Shown: one piece after another, positions 40,246-54,714 of the stretch
Layout of the letters: each line of letters begins with the position of its first letter
Numbering within the stretch: the stretch's first letter is position 1
Assembly: GCA_016617855.1 (NCBI GenBank)
Contig: JAECUM010001723.1
Span: 1 to 64,000, forward strand
Direction of reading: 5' to 3'
Length of the DNA: 64,000 nt
Source of the DNA: Megalonaias nervosa
Lineage: Eukaryota > Mollusca > Bivalvia > Unionida > Unionidae
Translations under genes and position numbers: made by a program
The notes under the pieces: model-generated
Told to the model about the DNA's origin: nothing
The model's input: only the letters and a program-made list of their open reading frames with translations
The model's database searches: none

Positions 40246-43200
40246 ACAACAGATCAGGATCTACATTGCTTGCAGTTGGACTCTGACTTGTAAGCAAGTA
40301 TATCTGTTAATGGTGAAAATATTCTCCTTTGTCCCAAACCATAAAATATAATACTCATGAAAAAAAAAAAAATTAGATATTTCCATCAGAAGGAGAGTAC
40401 TAATGGCTATAAACTTCGACACATGACTCTGGACTGAACAATATCATTCAATCCATCATAAAGTTCATGCTAATGTACACATACAGTCTCTATTTACAGA
40501 GTGATAACATATTTACATAAACTGCTTTCATCTTTCAAAATAACAAAGAACTATGGCTGGTATATCTGATCTACATGAGAGTTTATAAAGAACATTATTT
40601 ACTACCGGTAACATGATTATGATGAGCATGACCCAAGACTTGCTTTAATGCTAACATTTTAAACTAACAGAGTTTCTTTTTTTATTTTTGTTCCTGGAAA
40701 ATTGCTATAGTAATAGCACATGCTCCCATTTGTCTGTAACCCCCTACTGATTTTAAACACAAAAAGGATCAAGGATTATAAAAATTGCACAAAACTTCGT
40801 CATTTCATTCACTGATTTATAATTTCTAACCTGAATAGTGTTAGGTCCCTAACACTATCAAATCATTTGCCTTTCAAAGCAAGTGGAAGCTCCTGATGTA
40901 AACCAGCAAAGAGACTGCTCACTGTCCATTTCTGGTTTCTCAATTAGTCTATTTCAGTAAAAACTGTATCATCTACATCCAATATCTGCAATATCATTTT
41001 AATATTTCTAAAACAAACTGAACAAAGAAATAGGGGGAACTTTTGTATACCCATGTTCAAAGCGATGTAAATCCAAAATTTACGGAATTATTGTGATTTT
41101 CAAAGACAGTGAACTACATCACATCTGTTGCTTGAAAACATAGACCAGTCCAAGCAAATATGGTGACCATGTTGCTAACTCCCATTTGATTCGAAACACC
41201 AACAAGCAGACAGTAATTGGGACCCCTGGCAACAATCGGGTTAGAATTTATAAATTAATGAAGTGATTAAGCTTTGTGCATTCTTTATATCCTTGATGCC
41301 ATATGTTTTTAAATTGGTAGGGCGTTAAAAACAAACTGGATAGTGTGAGAATGAGGTTCATGCGTACTCTTCACAGCCATATAGTTCCTCTGCATCCATC
41401 TTCTTAACCTGGATATAAGGGATACATTTTCTGTATCGATTTTGCTTTGTTGCCTTGGTAGCACAATTTATTCAGATATCCTCCTAAGAAAGATAAATTG
41501 TACGAAGATGGAGGTAGGATGACATTTGCTACTGGTAAATGGAATAAAAATTTACATCAAATTTCTGAATGCTAAATATGTGTTGAAATGAAAATCTAAT
41601 ATAATTAACGCGCATTTTACATGTGTATAACCGGATCCTTCTGACGTATGAAACACACACCAGTCCTCATCAAGCTGATAACAAAGAAAATAAATATACA
41701 AGTGTATACACCATGGTTCTCTATTGGACAAGTTTCAAAATGGATTCACATCTGTGATTATTTTAAATTTCAGCAACTATCTTTGGTGATCATGCCTGCA
41801 AGACAAAAATAAATTCCTGAAGCATGTATATAATGAAGCCAGTCAACAGCAGCCTTGATCTGCAAGATTTGCTTTATTTCATTATTTCTATGAAACTGGA
41901 TAATAATTATCTGGTATCCATATACATTTTCATTATGTATCACAGAAAACAAGAGCAAAATAATTGGGTACCCATAACCCATCAATTATTACATGACATA
42001 GAGAAGGTCTACAACTTAAAATTTTCTTAATCTACTTAGCACACTAAATCTTGGGTATTACAACAAAGTTAAAGTTTTTTAATACGATAAAATACAAAAT
42101 AGAATGATATAGAAAAGACAAAACAAATAGTGGCATAGTACGGTCAGATCTGCTGGGTTTTCTTTAAGGATTTTGAAAAAAGTCTGATTTGTGTCCGCTT
42201 TTTAAAAAAACTATCCAACAAGGGCCTATCTGTGATTATACATGTTTAATATGTAGGGGACTTTACAAATTTTAAAAATTTGTTTTCAAAATTATGATAC
42301 TGACAAATCTCTCTCTCTCCAAAGTAGTGTATAACTTAAATTTTGTACAAAAAAGCAAGCAAATCATTCCAGATTACAAAAAAATGTGAAGTTACTGTCT
42401 TACCTACAATGCTGCATTTTTAAAGAGCCCTATATTAAAGCTTAAATCACAAGCTGAAACTAGATGGAAGGACATGGCACTGTAACTGGTATGTCTTACA
42501 TTTTAAAAAATTTGTCAGGCAGAATAAAACAGAATGCCTAAACAGTTCTGACAGCCTTTACATACCTGGGGATTTTTTTCCCCTTTAATTCTCTAAAGTT
42601 TTGTTTATGCAAGTTGATTCTGACAAGAATTAATAAAATTATAATACCTGCTGATCATCTGGCGAGTTTCAATAAAATAAATATCATAAGAATTATGCCC
42701 AGTATAATCTTCAAGTTCAAACATTTCACATGTCCCTTTCAATTATTCGTAGAAAACGGTACTGTACACTGTACAATTATTCCCAGAAAAATGGATTGTA
42801 TATTGTACTAAAGGCTATAAATCAGAGCACATCCATTTTATCACCAGGAATTCTCAAACTATGCATTTATTATTACATTACTCAACAATGTGTTTCAAAT
42901 AAATTACAGATCTATCAATATGACAAATGTTATGAAGCTGTGTTAGCTCAGTTGGTTATGCATTGGAAGGTACTTAGCTTCCATTTCTCCACTGCGATAT
43001 AACCAATATGCTAAAAGTGCCTTATAACCACAGACAAAAAAAAAACAAACAATAAAAATGAGACATTTAACTTCATTAAGCTGTTCCCACCATAAACTAC
43101 ATATGATCATGTCCACCGAGTGATTAAGCAAGCTATTTATGCCAGTGAAAATGCTTCTTAGTAGGGATGATTGTATTATTTTCAGTGATTATACCTACCA

Positions 43201-43349
43201 ATCCTGATATAACAAAGTTTCTGATTTACATTAATTAGTGACAGAACACCAGATTTTTAATTAGTTGTAAAGCCTTATTGCATTCATGCCTGAAGGCTCA
43301 TTATAACTATGTACCATTTGACAACTCTACAGGAAAGAAAATTCTGACT
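40246..43349. other. noncoding sequence, tRNA-like fragment at about 42937
   Basis: No coding region recognised. At 42937-42975 TGTTAGCTCAGTTGGTTATGC resembles a tRNA 5' half with A box, probably a SINE head or tRNA relic; I see no matching B box. Confidence 0.45.
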
Positions 43350-43618
43350 TCATTTCCGATGGTCATCGTCTGACTGCTGTGCCTGGGGCAACAGTACATG
43401 GGAACTATGTGTACTGCTACCTGAGCTCTCCTGGCTACTTGAGGGTGTGGCAGACAAATGAAGTGGCAAGGTGGACCCCTCATCTGTATCCATGTCAATT
43501 TCCTGACTTTGTGGACAGTGGTCTGCAACACTGATCACAGACTTGTAGTTGGGAGGAGGACAAAAGTATTCATCTACACCCTGATCTTCTTCCACCACCT
43601 GGACTCTTGCAGGGACAC
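43350..43618 (-). CDS. MGRN1: MGRN1-like E3 ligase, terminal exon
   Basis: Minus-strand exon from acceptor TTTTTAG to TGA (43350-43352). Its phase matches the previous exon, splitting a Gly codon. The sequence is acidic and Ser-rich with an aromatic/proline patch (EYFCPPPNYKSVI) and ends in a Ser/His/Gln-rich tail. Such disordered tails are usual for MGRN1/RNF157 proteins. No TSG101-binding PSAP motif is visible. Confidence 0.65.
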
Positions 43619-43689
43619 CTAAAAAGAACAATAAACTCACCTAATTACCAACATATCAGCTACATATACTCACCTATTAGTGAAGTCAA

Positions 43690-43870
43690 AACATAAAATA
43701 TGCAAGACCCATATCTGCCATCACATAATTCAACAGCATATCTTGGTCTATGCAGATTGTTAGGAGTAATCACTAGAACAAATAACAGACCCTGATCTGC
43801 TGGCATATTATACAATGGCAGATCATGATTATGTTGACTGGTCTTAAAGTTAGTATATATGGTACCTATA
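43690..43870. mobile_element. fold-back MITE-like element, copy 2 (decayed)
   Basis: CATATCTGCCATCACATAAT and the inverted TGGCATATTATACAATGGCAG segments match the family at 39878 and 62085. Confidence 0.5.
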
Positions 43871-44193
43871 CTGTGTCTATGGATTTCCATGGTATCTCAA
43901 AAGTATCTAAGTCATGAATTTTGCCGAGTAGCTTAAATCACTGATTATAACTGATTCTTCTTCTGCAAGTGAATGAATCTGCTATCTTCAGAAGCAGTAT
44001 GTCATCACCAAAAATTAATTTAATTCATAGGTAGGAATACAATATGGTTATTTAAACTGTATGCTTGAATGACATTCATCTTTAACTGTTTTCATAAATA
44101 TGACTGTGGTTAATTTTGAAACAGGTCTGGTTCATTTCTGTATAGTGGCATCAATTCTGTCAAATGTACAGAAGTAATACTGTTGATACATAC

Positions 44194-44398
44194 CATATGA
44201 ATCATTATCTTTATCATCCTCATCCTCATCATAGTCGGGTTCAGGTTCTTCTTCTTCTCCATCTGATGTGTCCTCACGTTCATCATCAGCAAGGTTTTCT
44301 GATGAAACTGTGAGTGGAGGATATTTGGTCTTGTCACGGTCTAGAGTAGAGTTAACAACTATCTCCAAAGTGGCTGGCTCGCTGTCATCCTCCATTCC
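44194..44398 (-). CDS. MGRN1: MGRN1-like E3 ligase, acidic exon
   Basis: Acceptor TTGCTAG, 205 nt, donor GTATGT. It starts in phase 0 and ends in phase 1, which joins the last exon in frame. Encodes EDDSEPATLEIVVNSTL and a long Asp/Glu stretch. Confidence 0.65.
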
Positions 44399-47300
44399 CT
44401 AGCAAGAATGGACAATTCTTTGATCAAAACAATATCTTTGAATAATGGTTCCTAACTTCATAAATACTGATTGGCCTTGACCTTTCAGTCAGACACCTTT
44501 ATGAGGTACAAAATATTTAATATAGTTATAACATGAAATAAATAATAATTTGTCACCTATTTCAAAATTACAAAATAGCTAAAAGTAGTTTTGGAAAGCA
44601 AATATTTTAGTAAATTATGTTTCTCCAAGAATACTTAGCCAACCACATTACGTTAGGACTATTAGCCTGGTACCTTGTGAATCCAGCCCGACTAAAAGAC
44701 GAAAATTGTCTCTTCTTGTCAATCTCATGTAGACAAAGGGCAATAACTCTTGCGCATGACCTCCCCTTGCCACCACCAGGAGTCGCAAGTTTTAGCTGGA
44801 TTATATATTAATGAGGATGCTTGCATGGCCGGGTGGTTGGGAGGGATTTTAATTACTGTGATTGGGTAAGTATTCTTGGTGAAACATAACTTAATTAAAA
44901 ATTTCCTTTTTCCTTTTAATATGCTCCCCAATCTCGTTATATTAGGAGGTTGGGTCTGAGTATGATGTGAAGAATGGTTGATCTGAAGGAGTTTCGTTAC
45001 GCTCACTGTGTGTCAAGGCCTAATCTGGATCTAACTGCAGCTCTGGAGAAGACATACCAATAAGCATGAAGACTCAATTTTCATATCTATGAAAACATCA
45101 CTAACTCTTCCTTGTTGACAAGTAGTGAATATATGGAAGTGTGGCACTGCCAGAACTGCTGGCTGGTTTGCCTGGCGAATGGTCAGCCTGGATGCTGGTT
45201 GTATAGAACAGGATCCGGCTATCACGGGTACTGGCCGATCCAAAGGCCTGGCTGGACAGACAGATTTCTCACTGAAATCTCTCTCATAGTAATGATCTGT
45301 TGCTAATGGTACAGTTAGATAGATCTGTCCCAAAGATCCCCATAAATCATAGTGACTAAATCTAGCAGCATATTGGTACAGTTAACAAGTATTGTGGTAC
45401 ATACTGCATGCGTGAAAATCGATTAAATTCAATGTAAGTTTAAGTGTGAAAATCAATCATACATCTATCATAGTTGTTGATGAACCAAACACACACGCTT
45501 ATAATTCCATATATCAATCATATTTGTTGATAGATTTCATTCATCAATTATATATCATAGATCCAGACATCAGTCATATCTGATTATACATTCCATACAT
45601 TGATCATGTCTTCTGACATGCAAAATTGTTGAAATCCCATGCTTTGATTGGTTCCACTTAGGAACAATATCATTTTCTTATATCCAATGTTGAACTTTGT
45701 GTGTGCCATTTTGTTATATCTATTGTTGGATCTCATATGCACAAGTATGGTGTTAGATGCATTAATCATTCATGTGCATTATAAAAAAAACATCTCATTA
45801 AACTGTGCTAATGTATTTGCTACATCCAATCCACCCAGCTTCACTGTTACACAAGTCAGTAATTGAACAAAGCCTGATATCATTCTAGTCCCTTATTTAA
45901 AATAAGAAGTTATATATGTCTGCTATACACCCAATGGGTACAAAGTTTTCTGACTTTGACTGACTCTAGCATCATGACAGAATCATAGTCTGTAGCTGGT
46001 TTTTCAGACAAGTCAGCATGTATGGCTTATAATAGATTTCACTGAAAACAATTGAACATACAGTAGGTTTTATACAAATTTCAGTCAAGGCAACAGTGGA
46101 GAAAGAACCCTGGGAAACCCTAGTAAGAACCACTGACCCACAGGAAGGTACAGCAAGCTTTCTCACATACCCACTTTGGCCATGCTGAGACTAAAATCCA
46201 TCTGTCCATAGAAGTCAAATTGCTGCTTGTTCGGTATGGCCAACTGACCGCATAAATAAATTAATATGCCCTCACATCCAGCAAGAATGTTGCCATGCAT
46301 GGAGTATGGAGCACTGTATATTCATCCCTCATGGGCAGAGATAAGTATGATTCTGCATCCTCATGCCCCATAAGTGGGGTGATATTTGAATTAGAAGTGT
46401 CATGCCACATGCAAGGAGCTAAAGGTTTATACCCAATGGGATCCTGAAAATGTTCTTCCTGTTCTGTAATCAACAATCTCTACAACATAGCCTTATTTAT
46501 TAAAAATAGCATGTGTGATTCCAATGCTTGGCTGGAATCATCTCATTCCAACTGCATTAAGATCTGGCATTGTGTCCTGAATCTTCAAGGGGTGTGTAGG
46601 GGGCATCTCAGCATACCCCCATTAGACTCTGACCTGTGAGAGATTCTGAATTGGGACACTGGCTCTGACAGTACCCCATGTTGAGAAGAAATAGATATTG
46701 CTCTTTTTTTCTGCAGCCCTTGAGCTGTTTTCTAAGGACATTATATCATGGATTCTCTGTCCACACTGCAAACAAATATTATGACTCTATGGTCTTAAAA
46801 TAAGTAATACAAAAGAGTGAGAAGCAACAAACTTTGTAAAAATCAATAATTTATTTTCATGGATCACAGAATGAAAACGTAAAAAGAAAAAGGGGAAATT
46901 ATGGTACTGCAAATTAAATCCCAAATAATCCTAGAATTACAGACACAAATCCCAATAATTAATGTTCTGAATAAACTTTGCTGGAAATCCAAATTAAATC
47001 CAATGCTGAAAAAGTTGATGTGCTTGTGGTGGCCTGTATCATGGTGATGTACCAGCAGTCTTTTGTTGGATCACAATAATCAATAATACAATCCAAGAAT
47101 TATATCCTTATTTGAAATTTAACTCTAACTTCAAGTCTCTATTTCCAATAATGTTAGTTTTGAAGAGCACTTTGTATTTCCAAAGAAGAATCACTTAATG
47201 AAATAATCTGAACAAATAAACTTCCATCCCAAATGAATTTCTGGACACAACACTAATACAACCAATTCTGCTAAGATCTTAAAGCAAGAATGAACAATTT

Positions 47301-48631
47301 TTCTAGTAACAAGATTGTACAGTCCTCTGCTTTGATCTCAGGTCACAACTAGTATTTTTGAAGAAAAAAAACTATTACCTAATAGAAAATAACCTTCTAG
47401 AAGTTTCTTAATGTTTACTAGATAAATCCTCAGTTATAATTAGAAAGTCTCTAACTAGAAATATTATATAGAATAGCCATGGGCTAATTTTGGGGTTTGT
47501 TATACCCAGTGTTTTGGGACTATAAAGATATTGTGTATGATATCTGTCCCTTTGTTTTCATCACTTTACTATCCGAGTGAAGTACCTCATTTTTTACTAT
47601 TTGAGTGAATACATTTTACTATATGAGTAAAGTACATCATTTTTACTATTTGAGAAAAACACATCATTCTTTTCGTCATGTGAAATTACTGTGAATCATT
47701 AACCTTTGTCCTTGTATTGTGTAAGGTCATTTATTTGTACTTATATTTGTTGCATTATTAGGTTCATGCGGATTGTGTTAATTTGTCCAATATCTGGATC
47801 TTATACACGCACATATTAATCATAATTCTTTTCTCATATAAGCCATTAATCAATAAACATTGTATTTGTATCACCTTCAAAAGTGTTCTGTTATAAATCC
47901 GAAATCGAATCCGGTTATCTCGTTACAACTGTGACTGCAACATATCTGCAGTCATCTCCCCTAAATCTGCTTGTGTCATAATGGAAGACTGATTTTTCTG
48001 GAGGGGGCAGTAGCATCCCCAAAAGACTCGCAACCAATTTTGTATTCAAATGTATACTTAGTACATCTTCTTTTCCTCTCCTATCCTTGATTTCGCAGAA
48101 TAGCCAACCGCTGCAAGGAGCAGAATAGGCACAATTTTGCACATCAAGTAGAACTTGTGTGTTTTTGCTTTGCATTTCTTGCATTTACTGCATCTAGAAG
48201 ACATGTTTCAGAAATGATAAATTAATAGAAACAATAAATTAACACATCAATGTGTTAATAATTTGTAAAATAATTCACTCAATACCCCCCTTCCCCCTTT
48301 ATAAACAGAGGCTGCTGTCTAAACATATGAAAGTCAACATGCGTGAACAACAGTATGTTGTGAAATGAGGTTTAAAATGCCTGAGTCAGAGAAAAGTGAT
48401 ATATTTCACAAAACATCCACCAAATTAAAAAAATAATGTATACCCCTATTTATGAATCAGTATTAGTCCAAATAAATCCAAAATTTGGAATGGATGGCTT
48501 GAATTTCACAAAGACTTGGATTAACTGGAGTCTTATTTTGTACGATATTGTGTAAGTGAAGCTTAAAAGTTGGCAACATCATACTGTGTTAAGGGAAGAT
48601 AACGGGCAATAATTACTTCCCTTTGACAATA

Positions 48632-48633
<2 letters not shown>
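44399..48633. other. intron of the MGRN1-like gene
   Basis: Noncoding on both strands as far as I can see. Degenerate ATCAATCATAT-type repeats at about 45420-45610, and short TTTACTATTTGAGTGA repeats at 47570-47665. Confidence 0.5.

Positions 48634-48677
<44 letters not shown>
48634..48677. repeat. (AT)n microsatellite
   Basis: Pure AT run. Confidence 0.95.
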
Positions 48678-48681
<4 letters not shown>

Positions 48682-49005
48682 GAAAGATTAACTTTCTTCT
48701 TTATGTTGGGCTAGATTTGGGAGTTAGCAAGCTTATACTTCTAATGTTAATGTGGCTGGGGGATGTATTCAGAGAAGAAATCATATCTTATGGTGTAAAT
48801 GAATGAGCTCAAATTGCATGTATTAGTCTGAATATTCTCAGATGCTGTGTCTTGTCGTATGAAAATTATGGAGAGAATATGTTATATAAATTAACCAAGC
48901 ATTTCTATCTACAATCAGCATTCTTAACAAGCCTGAAATTTCTAACAGACTTTCATTTTCTCAGCGCCACTTGCATACAGCAGCTTTTTTTCTTTATTCA
49001 TTTAC

Positions 49006-49111
49006 CTTGACAACTTCATCCACAATCTGAATCTGGTATCTCTCACGGATGTCTTCTTCCTCTGTCTTGGGGGACTTAAGTTCTGGTGATTTCTCTGTCT
49101 TTCCTCTATGT
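49006..49111 (-). CDS. MGRN1: MGRN1-like E3 ligase, exon
   Basis: Minus-strand exon between acceptor CATGACAG and donor AAG/GTAAATG. In frame it reads GKTEKSPELKSPKTEEEDIR followed by ERYQIQIVDEVVK. It ends in phase 0, matching the next exon. Confidence 0.6.
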
Positions 49112-49899
49112 CTGTCATGGGAAAAGGTGAGAGCACTGACAGAAATCTCAACTACATGCACATACCAAAGATTGCAAATGAAGCTTATATTGTAAAATTT
49201 CAGTTATTCTGAAGAATCACAATCTGTCTGAAAAAGATAGATTTCTCTATGAACCTTTTACAACTATTTTACCACATAATCTGCCATGAAAACAGCCTGC
49301 TTTACTAAAATTGCATATTTGCTCCTTCAACTGGTCAACAGCCCTGGCTTGTAAATCAAGATTATTCATGGCATTTTGTCTACGACCTGACAGTTTAATT
49401 CTTTTGAACACTTTCATCATCTGGAATTAATTTCTCTTGTGTACAATAAAGGTTTTGGTAAGATTTCCAATTTCTGGATTATAAATTTTAGTTTTCAGTA
49501 TGATGACCCATATCTGCAGGAATCAATTTCTTGACTTGTACGCAAGAGTCTTATAAAGTACAATGCAGTTTTTCTTTCAAGAGATCGCCATTCGAACATT
49601 TAAAAAAGCTGCTCTAAACTATATAAAGAAATGCAAACCATATTAGAGCCAGAATCTCTTGTAGTGGAGATCTATCATACAGTATTTAAGTTTAAAAAAT
49701 GTGTAAAATACGATGTAATGATGCAAATATTTCTCACACTGGAAACTGTCATCTATTACGAATTATACCTATGAAAAGTTTATATATAGTTGCATTTTTT
49801 CTTAAAATTCTTACCACCATTGCTATAAATTTTGCCTTCCACAAGGTTTAGTTGTGTTTTTTATTTCTTTTTTGTAGCTTGTAAAATGTCTGTCAAGAA

Positions 49900-50560
49900 C
49901 CTAGATTTAGCCTGGATGCCTTGGAAAGTGATTCATCATAAAAGGTCTGTTAAGTAGCTTGATTTAGGTCAGGATGCCCTGGAGAGTGAACCAGTGTAAA
50001 AGGTCTGTAAAAGCACAGAGAGGTATGTCTGGATGCCTTGGGGACTGAGTCAGTGTAAAAGGTCTGTAAAAGCACACCGAGTTATGTCTGGATGCCTTGG
50101 GGACTGAGTCAGTGTAAAAGGTCTGTAAAAGCACACAGAGTTATGGCTGGATGCCTTGGGGACTGAGTCAGTGTAAAAGGTCTGTAAAAGCACACAGAGT
50201 TATGTCTGGATGCCTTGGGGACTGAGTCAGTGTAAAAGGTCTGTAAAAGCACACAGAGTTATGTCTGGATGCCTTGGGGACTGAGTCAGTGTAAAAGGCC
50301 TGTAAAAGCACACAGAGTTATGTCTGGATGCCTTGGGGACTGAGTCAGTGTAAAAGGTCTGTAAAAGCACACAGAGTTATGTCTGGATGCCTTGGGGACT
50401 GAGTCAGTGTAAAAGGTCTGTAAAAGCACACAGAGTTATGTCTGGATGCCTTGGGGACTGAGTCAGTGTAAAAGGTCTGTAAAAGCACACAGAGTTATGT
50501 CTGGATGCCTTGGGGACTGAGTCAGTGTAAAAGGTCCATCAAGTACCTTTGTTTGGGTCT
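49900..50560. repeat. 59-bp minisatellite
   Basis: About ten near-identical 59-bp units (TCTGTAAAAGCACACAGAGT ... GGGGACTGAGTCAGTGTAAAAGG). Diverged relatives at 50760-51000 and 54080-54560. Confidence 0.95.
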
Positions 50561-53500
50561 TGACTGTATATTTCAACTAATCATTGTCGAGTAAACCCAG
50601 AACATCAGATTCTGCATGGAAAACTGCCTTTTATGTATTTAGCAAGGACTTAATGTAAAATTCATTGAAAGGTGACTTGCAGGTGGAAGGTTATCTACTG
50701 ATGATATTGATTAACATACAACTCTGAGTGCTAAATACCAAGTAATACATAATGGGAACAGATTCAGAGTAAAATGTTCGTTAAGTACCTAGAATTAGGT
50801 CTGGATGCCCTGGGGACTGAGTTAGTGTAAAAGGTCTGTTAGGTATCCAGATTTGGGTGTGTAATGACTTGGGAGTGAGCCAGTGTCAATGGTCTGTTAT
50901 GCATCTGGATTTGGGTCTGTAATGACTTGGGAGTAAGCCAGTGTCAATGGTCTGTCATGCATCTGGATTTTAGTTCAGCTTGGGGATGAATCAGTGTAAG
51001 TGGTCTGTTAAGTGCGTTGACATGGCTTTTAAAATGAAAATTTCCATGTGTTCCTCTTCTGACCTTTGCTGAACAAAATCAATACCATTTTGGTTTAGAA
51101 AACATGCATTTTTAAATCTAAAGCTATTTTTATTTTCAGACCTTCCCATAACATCTGAAGTAAGACATAAAACCATTTACTAAATCACAGGATATATCAC
51201 TAGAAACAAATATAACTATTGAAATTCATACAAATTGCAATGTATATAAAACTTATTTCAATTTACAGAATACAAATATTAGCTTTACTCTACTTAACTC
51301 CACATGAAAGCATGAAAAGTTCTTTTTTAGATTGCTTGACTTAAATTCTATAAAAAAAACCCACTTTAAATTTATTTATATTGGTACAAATATGGACTGA
51401 ATTTTTTTATAAATCCACTTGCATCTAAAAAGGAATCCTAACATCTACTTTGAATGACGTTGGACTTTATCCCCAATGTATTCATTGTCGAGTAAACCAA
51501 AAGCATGGGATTCTGCATGGAAAATTAAACCAGCAGTTATAAGACTTGTGTATATTTAGTAAGGACTTTCTTTAAAATTCACAGCAAAGGCAACATGGAG
51601 GAGGAAAGATGGCAAAGGTTACCTATTGACAATATTGTTTAACATTCGATTCTGAGTGCTAAATACCAAATAATAAGCACTTTGCATTTTCATTAAATAT
51701 CAAGTAGGGTACTAAGTTATTTTTCTGTTTAACTTGTCAAGATCACACATCACAGACAACAAGTTGGCACAATGAGATGTTAGACTGGTCTTCATACCAT
51801 CTTGTAAGAAAAGACACCATTATGAAGCTATGAGGTAACCAGTCTAACTGACCAATATTATCACCTGAGCACTTGGATTGACTATACCAATATGCACAGG
51901 GAAAGCGCCCAATTGATCCATTCAGCAACTGTAACTCAAGTGACAGAGTTATGCAACCTCAGAAAATTCTAGGAAGAACTCAATAACCGTATTTGCCAGC
52001 CTATAGAATGATACTTTTTGACCAGAAAATTTTAGCTTCATCTTAAATCACAAATTGACTTATATATATGGATTTTGTCATCCAAAATGCTTTATCATAT
52101 GTCACATAATTTTTTGATAGGAAAAATTCTCCAAAAGTATGAAAAATAATGTGTAAAAGCATATTTCATTTTGGGGAAGTGATTGTGTATGTAAAATTAT
52201 AGGACCCCACATTCAGAAGGATTTTAAACAGTTACATGATCGTCAGTATTATACATTGTTTGTAGTATATGTTTAAATTTGTTATGGGTGTGCTAGAATT
52301 GACAAGTTAGAAGACGAATAACCATAACAAAGACAGATATTCCATCACAATTTTCTTACTGCACCTAATGATCAAACAAAAATAATGCCCCATTATGAGA
52401 GAGTGAGAAAGAGAGAGTCTTGACAATTGTACGGTAATCTGTATTGTTCACTTACTTGATGAGTGTGATCATACTGATGTACAAAAGTGCAGTACCATAT
52501 TCCATTATCAATCAATACCACTAGGTAAGCCATTCCTTCTAGTTTTAGTTATCACTTCCATTGTCCAAAAAAATCACGTGGCTTTGTAGTGGTATTTACA
52601 TACTAATTAAATATGCTACAGCTGTAGTCAGGTTTTCCAAAGCTAACATCTCTTTGAGGTCAAGATTTGGCAGACCAGATCAGATTAGTGAGGTGAGGCT
52701 ACCAGTAGGGAAATGAGGCTAACCTTAGGTATTATGAATATGGTACCATATAATGAAAGGAAATATCAGGTGGTTACTCTTGTAAATTTCTCAATCAGTG
52801 ACATCTTTTGAACTTGCCGATAGGACTGACAGAAATTTAAAGTAATATATAGCATGAGCAAAGATCAACAATAATTGCTGCCTAAGTACAGGAAGAATAC
52901 ATGCACTTAAAAAAAATAATCTTATTTGTTGGGAATGGAGAGGTCATTATACTTGCAAAGAAAATCAGACAGCATGCTAAATGGTCATTCTTGGGATCTA
53001 ACCTAGTAAACAGAGTCTATATGGATATAATTATTGTGAATATTCAAACCCTGAAGGAGTATGGTACGTATTTCCATAGTTTACATTTACAATTTTATTT
53101 ATTAATTTTGACTCTCTCTAACAAAAGCTTCAGCTAAACAGGGGCAATAAGGTAAAAAATTGCTGGTAATCTGAAATAGCATACAGTGATACATTTCATA
53201 TTTATGAAACCGGAAGTTACTATAGTTTAATTCCACACAGCATCGCAAATTTTATCCTATCTGTAACTCAATGAATTTTCAGTTCAGCATCATTATACGT
53301 AGCTAAAAGTACATACTACATTTAAAATACTTTGTGTGAAACAAATTAGATACTTTTAGTTACATTTATTGATCCAGACTGGAAAGGTTACAGAGTTACA
53401 GATAGAATACAATTTGCGATGCTGTGTGGAACAAAGTGAAAAAGACAAAGCCGAGGTATTGATCTGGCCTCTTCTTATACTCAGCATCGACTTATATATG

Positions 53501-53728
53501 GATGAAGGATGGAAAATTTACCAAATTTGCTCATTCAACTTATGCTCCACAATTAAACTCACGATCAGTTCTATTAAGTATTTTTTCTGTGATCAAGTTC
53601 TGGATGATAATTCCTCTTTTTTTCCCATAACTCTGATCAATATTTGCAATATTAAAGGTTTTTTCAGAGTTGGAATGAATCTATTCTTTCCCCCAATTTC
53701 TATGTAGTGTGGGAACCCTCCATGGCAT

Positions 53729-53731
<3 letters not shown>
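50561..53731. other. intron sequence
   Basis: No exon recognised. Diverged minisatellite units at 50760-51000. The stretch CATTGTCGAGTAAACC to CTAAATACCAA occurs twice (about 50582 and 51485), a dispersed duplication. Confidence 0.5.

Positions 53732-53762
<31 letters not shown>
53732..53762. repeat. (TG)n microsatellite
   Basis: TG run at the tail of the adjacent SINE. Confidence 0.9.
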
Positions 53763-53763
<1 letters not shown>

Positions 53764-54078
53764 TTTGGATTTTGAACATAGTTTTAACAATATTCCAGTC
53801 ATATTGCTACAATGTCTGCAGTGTAGCATTTTATAGTGATGTCTAACACTGGGGCATCATGCCGCAAACACGTAGCATCATATCCCACCCCGTCACATTA
53901 TCCTAACACCAGGCCGAGCAGTCCTAACACTAACCTCTTAATGCTGAGTGCTAAGCAAGGCAGCTGCTAGTACCATTTTTAAAAAGTCATCTTTGGTATG
54001 ACTTGACTAGGATTCAAACCTGCAACCTTCCACATCCACTCTAACCACATACACCACCAGAGCAGCCCCGTGGCATAG
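53763..54078 (-). mobile_element. tRNA-derived SINE, copy 2
   Basis: Same body as copy 1. On the minus strand the head has an A-box-like TGGTGTATGTGGTTAGAGTGG region and B box GGTTTGAATCC. TG tail at the low-coordinate end. Confidence 0.8.
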
Positions 54079-54510
54079 ATGTCTTCAGGAATGAGTCAAT
54101 GTACAATGTCTGTTTAACATCTAGACGCCTTTGGGAGACAGTATCAAAGGTCTTTTTAAGGACCTGAATTCAGGCCTGGATGACTTGGGGAACAAGTCAG
54201 TGAACGAGGTTTGTAAGTACCAAGATTTTGGCCTCAATGCCTTCAGGAGTGAGTAAATGTTAAAAGTCTGTTTAAGTACTTGGATTTGGGCCTTGATACC
54301 TTGGGGACTGATTCAGTGTAAAAGGTCTGATAAGTGCCTAGATTTAGGCAAGGTTACCTTGGGAAGTGAGTCAGTGTAAAGGGTGTGTCAGGTATCTAAA
54401 GTTAGGCCTGGATGGCTTTGGCAACGAGTCAGTGTAAAGGGTTTGTCAAGTATCTAAAGTTAGGCCTGGAGCCTTTGGCAATGAGTCAGTGTGAGAAGTC
54501 TGTTAAATAC

Positions 54511-54714
54511 CTAGATTTAGGTTTAGATGCCTTAGGGAGTGAGTCAGTGTGCTGTTTGTCACCATCGGGTGTGGGAATCGGGATATCTGGCTCTCCAGCT
54601 GACTCGAGGGTGATGTTCTCCATGCTGATGTCCTTGTCCACCTCATCTTCAACCTTCTTCTCCTCCTGACTACTCAACATCAGTTCCTTTACCAGTTCCT
54701 TTGTCAGTCGGTGG
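54511..54714 (-). CDS. MGRN1: MGRN1-like E3 ligase, exon with minisatellite-derived 3' part
   Basis: Acceptor TTTTCCAG at 54715. Encodes HRLTKELVKELMLSSQEEKK and then an acidic stretch. Two donors are possible: GTGACA ending the exon at 54563, or GTATTT ending it at 54511. Only the second keeps the frame into the exon at 49006-49111, and it would include repeat-derived codons. An unseen small exon between them is the alternative. Confidence 0.5.

Noticed and set aside
42937..42975. Possible tRNA gene
   Set aside because: Only an A-box-like 5' half is visible; no B box, anticodon stem or acceptor pairing.
49900..50560. CRISPR-like array of regular repeats
   Set aside because: Units are contiguous 59-bp copies with no unique spacers, in an animal genome: a minisatellite.
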